NCBI GenBank assembly: GCA_025766275.1
Contig: JAFKAC010000061.1
Span: 124,001 to 188,000, forward strand
Direction: 5' to 3'
DNA from: Lactarius indigo
Lineage: Eukaryota > Basidiomycota > Agaricomycetes > Russulales > Russulaceae
Length of the DNA stretch: 64,000 bases
Part shown: one piece after another, positions 38,801 through 49,888 of the stretch
How the letters are laid out: each line of letters starts with the position of its first letter
Numbering within the stretch: position 1 is the first letter of the stretch
Program-made: the position numbers and the translations under genes
Notes under the pieces: generated by a model
Seen by the model: only the letters and a program-made list of their open reading frames with translations
Told to the model about the DNA's origin: nothing
Database searches by the model: none

Positions 38801-40826
38801 GGAAGTGTGGAGTGTGTGGGACGCTCCACGTTGGCCAGTTTTCTTCCTACGATATGTCTCTTTTTCCTTGCATAGACTGGTAAACTTTGCGTGTCCGGAA
38901 CCAAATGAAGTGCGCTGGTTCTCTGTCCATCAGCGGAGATGGGCGCTGCTTCGTCACTTGAACTCGTGATCAGGGCAATCACAAGAGTTCGTACTGTATT
39001 TTTATCTCCCACGCACCGATTGGTGTGTGCTGCTGATGGTCGTTCAGTCATCTAGCCAGCTGGACGGACATGAAGGACGGAGATGACGGGAGAAAAGGAG
39101 AAAGAGGTTTGGAGCGTCTGGCCAAATTAAGGGGACCTTCACCACTGTAGGCACTGTACCGTTTCATCCGCGGTCGGTTGGCAGCAAGTATGACACCAAG
39201 CGAAACGCTGGAGCTAAATGAAGCTTTTTTCCCTGCAAAGCCGGGCCCAAGGTGCGCAGTACGCATGCACGGTTAGCCTATTCCCTGACACGAGCCTATG
39301 TCAGTGGATGGCGTATACCCGTCGCTGTACCTATCCGAGTGTGTTCGCGTTCGTCGCACGTCAGATATTGATATTCATTACATTGCTTTACGCAAAGTTG
39401 ATGAAAAAATGGAAGCGACTTTCAATACATCGTGAAACGAAAAAAGAGCCCTCGGCCTCTTTTTTTTTTTTTTTGGTTTATCGAAACGCTTGGTCGGTAA
39501 GTCGGTTATATTATGTACGTACGTACATGCATAAATCATGATGCATATTCACCTAGCTCGACCCATCGAATGAACGACTCTGAACTTGGAACTTGAAGCT
39601 TGAAGGGAACCCCGGCCAGGCTTCTGCAGACCAGAAGCCGTTCAAGCCAAATCAAGAAAGGGCCGGCCTCTGTCCCTTTTCTCTCCCCGTGCACGTCCAT
39701 TCTAACCGCCGGAGGACAACAACAGGCCAGTGTAGCACCATAAGCCAAAGGGAAGCCGTCTCAAGCGAACGGCGGAGGTCACTAACGGAAGCGAGTGGCT
39801 GATAAAGTGTCAGTACCTCTTCTGGTGTCAAGTATGCACCCATAAAAGCACAGGCACGAGCATAGGCATGTGTGGTGTTGAGATAAGCTATACCCAAGCT
39901 TCCCAGGGAATATTTGTATGCCAACGTGTCCTGTTGTGTAGAGTACGTTGGTCTATCACAGCATACAATTTCTATGATGTATCACGGTGTTGGAGTTGCA
40001 GAACAAAGTTGCAAAGGTATAGATACAACTTGAATAAATGGTAGATAACAGCTTGTAGATGGATAACAATATGGTATGCATACCGTAATTATAATTTTTT
40101 TCAAAAGGATTCTCACGCCAAGAACGGTCAATGGTAAGCGATTGACAAAGCGAATGCGTTCAGATGGGATTCGGTAGCTCATCGGCTGAAAGTACAGTAA
40201 TGGTGGCTGATGCGGTGACCGGGTGCCGACAGTCCTCGGACCCCAGCCGGGTTTTTTTTTGAACGAACCCCAACCGCCTCTTACTGTAGCTGTAGCATAG
40301 GGAAAGTACACCAATTTTCGGTAAACGTATCCTAAGTCTCTATTACAGTTACCTGACGATAGGAGGCCCAGAGTGTCGGCAATTGTCCCTCAGCGTCAAA
40401 AATCGGGGAAGATAAAGCTGCACCGTGCCTGTCGCATGGCTGTCAACCTTCTAACACACTTTGAATACAGACTTCCTAAAGTAACGAGATACATGTATCG
40501 GGGAGGTGTTCATAGGACTCGGTCACTCTAACCCCAATGCATAATGATCAAAGACCCTGAGCTAAGCCTGACTCCAACACATTGGGACCAGATTGATCGA
40601 AAATAGTTATCGAGATTCCACCGACCAAGCAACCCAAGCGCCAATTTATCCAGCCGCATTCTACCCCCGGCGGCGCACCACTACAGTAATCTCCCCCTCC
40701 CGACAAACTACAACTACTGTACTTCCACATCCCTTCCCCCCTCCCTCTCACCCCCTCCTCCCACCCCACCTGTCCTCTCTCCAGTCTCCTTACTCCACCT
40801 CCGCATCTCGTCCTGGATCACGAATC
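35821..40826. other. Gene-poor spacer, no gene I can defend
   Basis: Open frames up to 172 codons occur (for example 36,438-36,956 plus) but none shows a domain, consistent codon usage or a plausible exon chain. A GC-rich stretch at 37,280-37,790 could be a remnant. Homopolymers occur at 38,101 (G) and 39,461 (T). The last ~150 bp (40,670-40,826) are C/T-rich, as is usual upstream of basidiomycete start codons, and probably form the promoter of the next gene. Confidence 0.5.
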
Positions 40827-42932
40827 ATGTTCCGTTCCTTAGAGCACGATCCACTGACAGCCGCTATCGCACCACCATCAAATGAGACCCCCGCTGCACG
40901 CGCCGCTCGCTTGCGCGCAGAAGCAGAGGCTCGGCGTGTGAGCGAGGAAATTGACGAGCAACTCAAGGCAGAGCGCGCCGCCCGCCGCCGGCAACGGCCC
41001 TGCGTCAAAGTATTGCTCCTTGGCCAGAGCGAGAGCGGTTTGTGTTGATGCCATCTCTTCTCGCCGCCCGTCCTCACCAGCGCCTGATCACGTCTTTCGC
41101 CCTCTTGTGTATGGCATCCAGGAAAGTCAACAACTCTCAAAAGTGAGTGTACATCCCCCTTCACTTATCCCGTTGCCTTCTTCCCGATAGGGATGAAGGA
41201 ATCCCCGGCACATACCGCTAGTCCTAGTCTTTTCTTGTGTGACCATGATTGGGAGTCGTCTGTCCCTTGGCGATCCTATGTGCCGAATGCGTCTGGGAGT
41301 TTATACACACTCTCCCTCATGACGTTCGTTTGACCTTGTACTATTCTTGTCCAGTTCCCCTTACTCTGCTATCTTCGTCGTCCTCCCTCATTTCCTTTCT
41401 TGGTGCAGCTCATTAAACGACTTTTATTCTACAGATTTTCAGATGCAATACGCGCGTGAGACGTGGCTCGAAGAGCGCTCCTCGTGGCGAGCCATCATTC
41501 AGCTCAACCTCATCCGCTCTATCGTGACCCTACTCGACCTCCTCGGCGATGCCCTCACCGGTCCCACCTTGGACTCGCCTTCCGCGCTAAGCATGCCCCT
41601 GACCGAGAAGCACCGCCTCCTCCGCCTCCGCCTTGCACCCCTCCGCGGCGTGCAACAGGACCTCCAACGCAGGCTAGGTGCCGCTGCTATCGAGGAGTCG
41701 TACAATCCGGGTCCAGGCGGTGTGCTCCCGCGGCCGCCATCCGAGTTCGCCGTTCGCTCTCACGATGGGTGGCGTAGCGCGCTGGAGCGGTTCCGTGCGC
41801 GCCCACAGGAGGCGCAGGAGAGCGCGCGTGCAGCCGATGCACGGGTGCGCAAGGCTGCCGAGGTCACTGAGGTCGTCGTTGGCTGTGCAGAGGACATGAA
41901 GGCGCTTTGGGAGGACAGTGCAGTGCGGGATATGTTGAGGACGGAAGAAGATCCGCATGGAAGAGGAACCTGGGTTGTACGTCCTCCCTTCCCTTCCCTG
42001 CACCGCGGGATATGGAATCAGCAGAGCTTGACTGACTTCTGAACAAATCCACTCCAGCTTCTTGAATGACATCGAGCGCATTGCCACGCGTGACTATGAA
42101 CCTTCTGATAACGACGTGATCCGTGCTCGGCTCCGTACGTTGGGGGTGCAAGAATATAGCTTCTGGGTCGAGCAGAGTGCGGCGCCTGTTCATTTGGCCT
42201 TATCATTTCTCCTCTCGGTACTAATCCCGTTGGACAGCTGGTCACGAGTGGTTAATGTATGATGTCGGCGGGACCAGGTCTTCGGTTCGGTCGACTCTAT
42301 CGTCTTGCTTCCCACGGTTGTGGCTGATTCCATTTGTTCACGACAGCGCGCCCACTGGTATCCATACTTTGACGACATGGAAGCCATCATTTTTCTCGCG
42401 CCTATATCGTCATTCGATGAGCGTCTTCGGGAAGATCGCCGAGTGAACCGGTTGGAGGACACATACATGCTATGGCAGACGCTCTGCTCCCTCCAGATGC
42501 TCTCAAAGACGCAAATCATCCTCTTCTTGAACAAGTGCGATCTGCTTGAGCAGAAGCTACGGGCAGGGGTCCGGGTGCGGACGCATGTTCCGAGCTTCGG
42601 GAATAGAAGCAATGACGTGGACACGGTCAAAAAATGTATCGAGCGCTTCTCTTCTTCCCCCGTGGCGTGACTCGGGTTGCCCCGGCTGACCTTTCTCCTA
42701 TTGTAGATTTTCAATCCCACTTTAAAGAGATTGCCAAGCAACATTCGCCCGAACCACGCCGGTTCTACGTGCACCTTACCTCTGTTGTCGTACGTTTCCG
42801 TGGAAAAACGACGGCCATCACCTTTAATAATCGTTTTTTAATTCACAGGATACTCGGAGCACTGCGGCCACGCTACGAACGGTCGAAGACGGTATCTTAC
42901 GTGCCAGCCTCCGTCGTGCTGATCTTCTTTAA
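40827..42932 (+). CDS. Divergent heterotrimeric G-protein alpha subunit
   Basis: Eight exons by conserved motifs: 40,827-41,037, 41,122-41,142, 41,435 to about 41,973, about 42,058-42,176, 42,238-42,284, 42,347-42,635, 42,707-42,789 and 42,849-42,932. The P-loop GQSESGKST is built across two introns. Switch I reads RLRTLG, switch II DVGGTRSS, then YFDDMEAIIFLAPIS, FLNKCDLL and HLTSVVDT. The helical domain has an extra segment (around LTEKHRLLRLRLAP). Gly2 for myristoylation is absent (MFRSLEHDP), the catalytic Gln of DVGGQ is Thr, and the C-terminal Cys is absent (RRADLL). Such non-canonical subunits are multiplied in Agaricomycetes. The exon 3/4 junction is out of phase by one unless T 41,971 is ignored. 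Confidence 0.9.
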
Positions 42933-43412
42933 TATATTTCAAGTCACCATCTGTATCGCTGTTGTCGACTTTCTCTCCGTCTGTTTTTTATCACTCCATC
43001 TTGTATTTCTCAATACCCATTATAACGATACTTTTTGAATTCCCCACCCTAATATTCTGTTTGATCGCTATTACAAATGGCCGAGATGCCGAATTAGATT
43101 TGCACGTGTATTGTCATCTTTGCACCTGATTCTCACGTGTGTGATAGAAAAAGGCGCGTGGTCCTCGTGACCTCCCGCCCGCTCCCCGTGATCCTTGAAT
43201 ACGGCCCCCCACGCTTAAGCTTCCTCAGCCCGACCGAGCGATCTGTTCCCTGCCTTTCTACTACCTCTGATATTACCTCGCTATTCGGTTTACAATCCTC
43301 ACAGAGGGTCTATTTTCCCTTTAAACTTTCTTCAACATCGTCCCAGTCGTTCCGATCGTCCAGATAAGACTCCCGCAGGGGAAGACCAACCCGAGATCGC
43401 ACGCAAAACCCA
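42933..43412 (+). other. Intergenic region with likely CBF1 promoter
   Basis: About 480 bp without genes. An ATTTGCACGTG-like site (gcacgtg near 43,103) and a C/T-rich leader precede the next start codon. CACGTG is the E-box bound by Cbf1-type factors, so autoregulation is possible but unproven. Confidence 0.4.
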
Positions 43413-45041
43413 ATGTCGTCCACCCCCGTCAACCAAGACCCCGCTTTGGCTCCTCCCCAACCAGCGGCTGCTCCTCCGACCGGTGCGCCTGCAGCTGACC
43501 CAGCCGCGCCACCGCACCTCCTCGACAGCGCGCAGATCGTGCAGCTCCTGCGACATTTCCCGAGCGTCTACCAGGTGGGTCTTATTCCCCCCTTCCTCCC
43601 TTCCCCCTCCTTCCACTTCCTTTCGTCTCGGCGTGGATGTGATAAGAGAGAGCATGGGGATATCCAGGAATTATGCCCATCGGCTCGTCCTATGCGCGCC
43701 CCCACGTGATTCGAGGGGAGGGTCACGGCTGGGGCACGTTCGCGTGTCGGTCAGGTGCCGACAATCGTCAGGTCGTCGGTGTGATGTCCGCTTTCGCCGT
43801 GGATCCATGTCTGCGTGTGGTGCAGCCATTGTCGCACCGTACCTTTTTAAAAAAAAGTTCTCCTATTTTTGTTGAAAAGGGTGGGAAAATCTCTTTGGCC
43901 GCAATCAAACCGTGAAAGGCGCGAGACCCTTTTCGCACTTTCACCCCTTCTCTTTCCGCCCTTTCTTCAATTCATTTGCATAGTCGCCTTGCCACGCAGC
44001 GGACAACTTGGCGTCATAGCTTCCCCTGCCTCTTCTTTGCGGCATGTGGAATGCTGACTTGCCGCACAGCAACTGATAGATGAGCAGGGCACGCTTAAGG
44101 AAAGCGCCGCGGAGGCGCTATCCGCGTTGGGCTCACTCGGCCAGCCCCAATCAAACAACGCACCCGCTGGTGGCCCCTCGGGGCTGCCCTTCCCCCTTCA
44201 AAAGCAACAGCCTCCACCTCCGCCACCAGTCCACTCTCAACAAGCGCTCACACTGCTCTCCCTTGCCGAGCCTGGCCCTTCCTCCCACCCGAACGGTCCG
44301 CCCAATCTCGGACAACTTTCCGCCCTGGCCGCTGCGGCTGGCGGATCAGGTGCTGTCCCTGTCCTCTGACACGCAGGGGCGACCGTCGGAAAGTTCAAAG
44401 CCTGGGAGTTCTGCGGAAGCGCCAAAAAGTGCAGACTCTGGTCCTACTACACCTGCGCCGACGCGTTCTCGCGGCGCGCGCAGTGCCAATATGGGCTCGG
44501 ACGAGTGGGCGCGTCAGCGGAAGGACAATCACGTCGGTTCTTCCGATTGTATTTTCCCTGCATTGGTTGACACATTTCGCAGAAAGAAGTTGAGCGCCGA
44601 CGGCGCGGGAACATCAATGAGGGGATCAACGAGCTGGGCCGTATCGTGCCGAACGGGTCAGGCGAGAAGGCCAAGGGTGCGATCCTCTCGCGCGCTGTGC
44701 AGTACATCCACCACCTAAAGGAAAATGAGGCGCGCAACATCGAGAAGTGGACGCTCGAGAAACTCCTCATGGACCAGGCCATGGGTGATCTCCAGGCGCA
44801 GCTTGAAGAAATGCGCCGTCTGTGGGAGGAGGAACGCGCAGCCCGCACACGTGCCGAGAGCGAGCTCGATGTCCTCCGCGGGCTCAAAGGACCCTCAGCG
44901 GCGCCCGACGGGGCCACCAGTGCATCAGATAAGGCAGGTGATGGGGTACCTGCGGCGGCGGCGTCGACAGACGAAGGGGACTCGGCGCAAAGCGGGGAGG
45001 GGGAGAATGGCCGTCCTGTGAAACGACCTCGCAAGGACTGA
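43413..45041 (+). CDS. CBF1: Cbf1-type bHLH transcription factor
   Basis: Exons 43,413-43,574, 44,070-44,532 and 44,583-45,041. The first two encode a Pro/Ala/Gln-rich N-terminus. The bHLH starts at RQRKDNH and continues after the last intron with KEVERRRRGNIN, ELGRIVPN, KGAILSRAVQYIHHLKE and NIEKWTLEKLL. Basic region and the helix 2 to zipper transition match yeast Cbf1 closely; a coiled-coil and an acidic tail follow. Cbf1 binds CACGTG at sulfur-metabolism promoters and, in yeast, at centromeres. The frame in exon 2 changes by one between 44,350 and 44,370. Ignoring T 44,360 (ccc-t-g) restores it; a 22-bp intron is the poorer alternative. Confidence 0.87.
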
Positions 45042-46104
45042 TAAAAGCTTCTGTTTTTGTTTGTGATGATACGGATCATGTACGTGTATGTTCGGTCCTC
45101 TTTCCCCCCTTTCTCTTCGTCGCTGTGCTCTGCTCGCTCTCACACTTATATGGTTTATTCTTGTTCCTTCCAATCTTATTTTTCTATTTGTCTGGGTGAA
45201 GTAGTGGTCATGCATTCCAAGCATGCAATGTACGCACGAGTTATTTTTTTTTTAATTCACGAAGGTCGACTTTCGGAAGGAGGGCTTTCAACACTGATTT
45301 TTTAGGGTACTAGTGTGGTAGTACCTATGCAAAAATCGACTTTTTATTTTCTGTAGCTTCAACAACACATCGTAGCTACTTCATATTGTACATACTAATA
45401 GAAGAATGGATATCCTATTCAATGGTGATTTTTGCTTATTTTTTTTCTAGCTCCTAGTGAGCACGACCGACTTCACCCCCCAATGCAAACTTAGTCACGC
45501 AGTATCACTCCAAGGGACTCCCAAGGTGATACAACTCTATCGCATACATAATATCACCCCAAATTTATCATAGGTGCTCCTAGTAGTCTATTCTAACCTT
45601 CTATTCCAACAGATCTTCATGTCACTTACCAAGATCGTTGGGATCTGGTGGTCTGGGCCATTACTTTTCACGACTCCCCCCTCTTCCTTGTCGCATTGTA
45701 GTCGAAATTCTCCATAGATTTTTATTTTTTATTATGATCTCATATCTATAGATCCTACTATACCTACTGTATTTTTTGGGGGCAGAAAGGACCACGGGAA
45801 GAGGGTTATCTGAGGCCATTTTCAACATTTGCATCCTAGTGACCATTTGCATCCACCTGACACCACTAGTATGCAACCACGCTGCACGGGACTGGCCTAG
45901 ACGCTGCACAGCCTCGCTTGACCCGGTTCTGTCCTAATTCTATTTGTACCTATTTGTCTATTTTCTCATGCAGCGGTGAGGGGGGGAAACAAGTGCAACT
46001 AGAACATCGACCACAACGACAACGACGCCGACGAAAATTACGATCCAAGAACCGGCAGTGACGGTGGAAAATATTTCCAGCACCTCACGCTGGCCCATCA
46101 CCCC
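45042..46104. other. AT-rich intergenic region
   Basis: About 1.06 kb with T-rich tracts and no supported gene; an 82-codon minus frame at 45,661-45,909 is unconvincing. It ends in the promoter of the SET3-like gene. Confidence 0.5.
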
Positions 46105-49100
46105 ATGAAAAACGATGCCACTGAGCCCGCCCTCGGTCTGCTCAATCTCGATGAAGCAGGCACCTCTTATTCCACTGTGCCGTCCAAACGCGCCGCGCCC
46201 CAAGACGACGACCAAGCGCATGTATCTACTTCCGACTCCATCAATTGTATATGCGGCTATTCTTTCGACGACGGCTTCTCAATTGCTTGCGATGACTGCT
46301 CTCGCTGGTGTCACGCCGCCTGCTTCGAGATCGTGCAAGGGGGTGTACCGGAAGAGTGGAAATGTTGGGTATGCGCCCCGCGGCCAGTCGACCGTGACCG
46401 TGCGGTACGTCTCCAGACACAGCGAAAGCAGGACGCGCTTCGAGCAGACAACGAGAAACGGCGACGCCAAATCAGCCCTAGCGTCGAGAAGAAGTATCGC
46501 CGTCAGAGCGCGCTCGCTATCGAGGGCGGCAATTCTCGGCGCAAAGGTCGCCCGTCGGTCAACCTCCAGCCCATGGGCGAAGACGAGCATGTGAACGTCG
46601 ACGAGCCATGGACACATAGCTACATCCCCATTTTCAAAGATATTGTCCCACACCAGGAAACGAGGGACAACCTTCGTCGGCAAGCTAAGCACTGGCGCGG
46701 CGTTTCTGCACTATCGCACCCTCCCTTTCCTCCAGGGCCACTCGATAACACCCCTGTAGTGTTGCCCAACCCCCCTTCTGCGTCCCCAACGTCTATCCGT
46801 CCTCTCCCCCATTCTTCATTTTCACACCCAGTCCTTTCCTCTCACACGAACCCGTCCGTCCGCCCCCCGTCCTATTCGATGCATACAATCCAGCCAATAC
46901 CTTCCTCCAATTTCATCACGCCCTTCACATCCACCATCGTTCCTTCATCTGCTTACCTTTCCGACCCCCTCAACGCCTACGCTCACCACGGCATGCCGAA
47001 GCCTTTCGTGCATCTCTTCGGTCCACCTCTGGATGTCGCGCTCGATGCACGAATCACTGGTAACGAGGCCCGCTTTGTACGCAGCGGGTGTCGGCCCAAC
47101 GCCTGTGCTTCGTCCGATGATATGCTCACCCACCAAGGGAACCGACCAGCAGCGTGACCCGTCGTCGTCGAAATGCCGCGACTCTGAGACGCTAACCTTT
47201 GGCGTCTTTGCGTTGCGCGATATCAAGGCAAACGAGGAGGTGGTGCTGGGTTGGGAATGGGACGATGGTAACGCTGTCCACCACCTTCCTGCGCTTATCG
47301 AGGCACCGCATATGTTTCAGTACGCCGCGCCACTCACCCTGTTCTTCATGCAGTTTGATCATTTCGGCTTTCAGGGCGCATCACCTCAGCTACATCCGCA
47401 ACCAGATGGCATCTATGCTCCACGCGTTGAGCTCTACTTTTACCTACTTGCGCATGTGGTTCCAAAGCCAAAGATTGTGCTCTCAACCTCATGGCCGAAT
47501 TCGTCGACGGTCGCCTCCCCGTCGCCGTTCCTCCACCACCCCAACGGGCCAACGACTCGAAGTGGGACGGACCCGCGATCACATCGAGTCGACCTTGGTC
47601 CGCTCGTTGGTGCGCAGCGCGGCTTCCACACTCGTGAAAAGTCGCCTCTCAATGGCGGCATGAACGGCGTCGAGATGATCCCTGATCAACCCACTGGCCT
47701 CGGCGGCCAACGTGCGACCGTTGAAGTCACCGGGCCCGCGCAGAAGGAAAATTACCTCTTACCGGATCACCTCGACTGTGATGTTCCCAAGGTCAAAACT
47801 GTCGCTGTTTCCTCCTCTGCGTCACCGTCCCCGCCGCCCCCTCCTCCAACGGGTAATCAGGCGGAGGAGGACCGTAGCCAGGAAGTCAGTGATCCCCCCC
47901 GAACACCAGATCTCAGTCCATCCCATCCCCGGGGCCTCCTACCCGATACTGCTGGCCATTCAACGTACCGCTCATCATCCCCTTCAGACTCGGATCCACA
48001 GCCCCAATCAGAAGACGAAGAGCAGATGCCGCCCAAGATGCGAAAGCGGTGGATTCACCGCAGCATGGAAGGTCTTCCTACTGTGTCACCGTCAGTTTCC
48101 CCGTGCGGGAGCAATATCAGTTTAGGGAGTGTCTTAGATGAGGGTCAGATGGAAGTTGATCTCGTGTCTTCTGGTTCGTACGCCCTATAGTCTAAAACTC
48201 TGTCCCAGCTGATGTGCTTGTCTCAGATACGAAGGATATGCCGCCACCACCTATGCCCGCCAATCTCGACCCAACAACCGTCTCATCGATTCCTCATCCC
48301 AGCTCCCCGCGTGTTCTTACCAGCAATCTTTCGTCTTTGTCTAGCACACAGACGTCAGACCTTCTGGCGTCACCATCTCCTTCTACTCCATTTGCTAATT
48401 TATCGCTACTATCGCCGACTGCTTCGTATTCTTCCAACTCGTCTCCGCTTTCCCCTAAGTTATCCACTTTGACGTCTTCTTTCTTATCGATCACTTCCAC
48501 TTTGGCTTTTTCTCCCGATGCCGACCCCCCAATTCAGATGGACGTCGACAAGGATCCACGCGATTCCCAATCGACGCGACATCCTCCACTACTCAATGCG
48601 CGTTCGCCTATCACCGCAGTCACTTACTGCTTCAGAGCCTCTCCGGCGCCTGCAGCCTCCACCGATAAGCCGAATAGACTCGCCGCGTCCTGCGTCACCT
48701 TCGCGCCAAACCTCATCGGTTCCAGGGACTCCTGCCGGATGCCGAACCGCCCCCAGCATCCTCATCCCCGCGCACAGATGCATCGCCTCCCCCTCCATCA
48801 TCGCTGCAGGCAGCGCCGAAAGTTAAGATGTCCTTGAAAGACTTTGCGATGAGGAAGAAGAAGCAGCGGGAGGAGGAGCAGGCGCGGGGGGTGGTGCTAC
48901 CGTCGGACTCGTTGCCTCTGAGTGGGCAATCTGGGACCAGTGCGGCTCACGATCCGCTATCATCAGATGCGGCACGTGATCCCAATGGATGCGAGCAGGC
49001 TGCGCGAAATGTCGCTGCCTCAAGGGTAGCAACAGACGACGCTGCAAGGAGTGACTGCGACGTAGAGTCTACCGACCTATCGTTCAGGCCCACTTCTCAT

Positions 49101-49706
49101 ACAGAACCCGAGTCCAGCGCGTCGACGAGAGTGGGTATGTCCCCCGGAAACGGGCGTCCACCGCCGGATGCGGCGACCAGTTCAACACCTGTTAGCAACG
49201 GCGTTTCGCGGCGCTTGAGCAGGACGGCCTCCCCCCCGCCCTCCTCAAGCGATAGCGAGGACAGCGAGGCAGGAGGTGCGAGCATGGCGCGTACGACGCC
49301 CCCTACACATCCGCGCTCGTTCTCTATCGGTACTACGACGACTGCTGCTGCCGCTGCCGCTACTACCACGGGGCTCGGATCTAGCAGCGCTCTCCCGCAC
49401 CGCCTTCCACCGTCGTCCACCTACCGCCCCGGATCCTCCTACGTCCCACCATCCATACCACCATCTGTGCGCCCACTCCCGAGTGGGCCGCGTGCACTTC
49501 GAGCAGGTTTGGGGATGGGTGTCGGTACCAATGGTGTGGTAGCAACCACCACGCCGTTCGCGTCACCTGTGCGGGGATTCCCAGCTGCTCAGTTTGCGGG
49601 GGTGCCTCGAGGTCCGTCTGCGGATCGAGATCGGGATCGTGGTTGGACAGGCATTGTACGTGGGCGAGGACGTGGAACTACTAGTAGTTCATCATGGGGA
49701 CGATGA
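46105..49706 (+). CDS. SET3: Set3-like PHD finger and SET domain protein
   Basis: A PHD finger lies near residues 48-92 (CICGYSFDDGFSIACDDCSRWCHAACF to WKCWVC). A SET domain follows (KPFVHLFGPPLDVALDAR, FVRSGCRPNA, FGVFALRDIKANEEVVLGWEW). A cysteine segment CACGSKAKDC comes next, then a Ser/Pro-rich middle and a conserved basic motif KMSLKDFAMRKKKQREEE. Introns 47,320-47,374 and 48,174-48,226 are clear. The order matches yeast Set3, scaffold of the Set3 histone deacetylase complex, whose SET is catalytically inactive. Here too GCRPN replaces the NHSCxPN of active enzymes. The frame breaks at 47,104, 47,445, 48,651 and 48,733 (each after CC, before G or A) and at one or two further points near 47,570-47,660. 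Confidence 0.82.
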
Positions 49707-49888
49707 GAAGTTATATTTTTGTGCTTTGTTTTTTTTTTGTCCTGTTTTTATAATATAATGGCAACTTGGTGACTTGTAACCCCTTAACGGACAAAAATAA
49801 ATACTGAGCGCTCGGGTAAGGTCAAACCACGCTCAGGCAGCGCATACAACAGTCTCTGGCTCTGGCTCAGTCTTAGGCTTTCTAGATC

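Noticed and set aside
44350..44374. 22-bp intron in CBF1
   Set aside because: It would fix the frame but is far shorter than the 45-75 bp introns elsewhere here. A single extra T is simpler.
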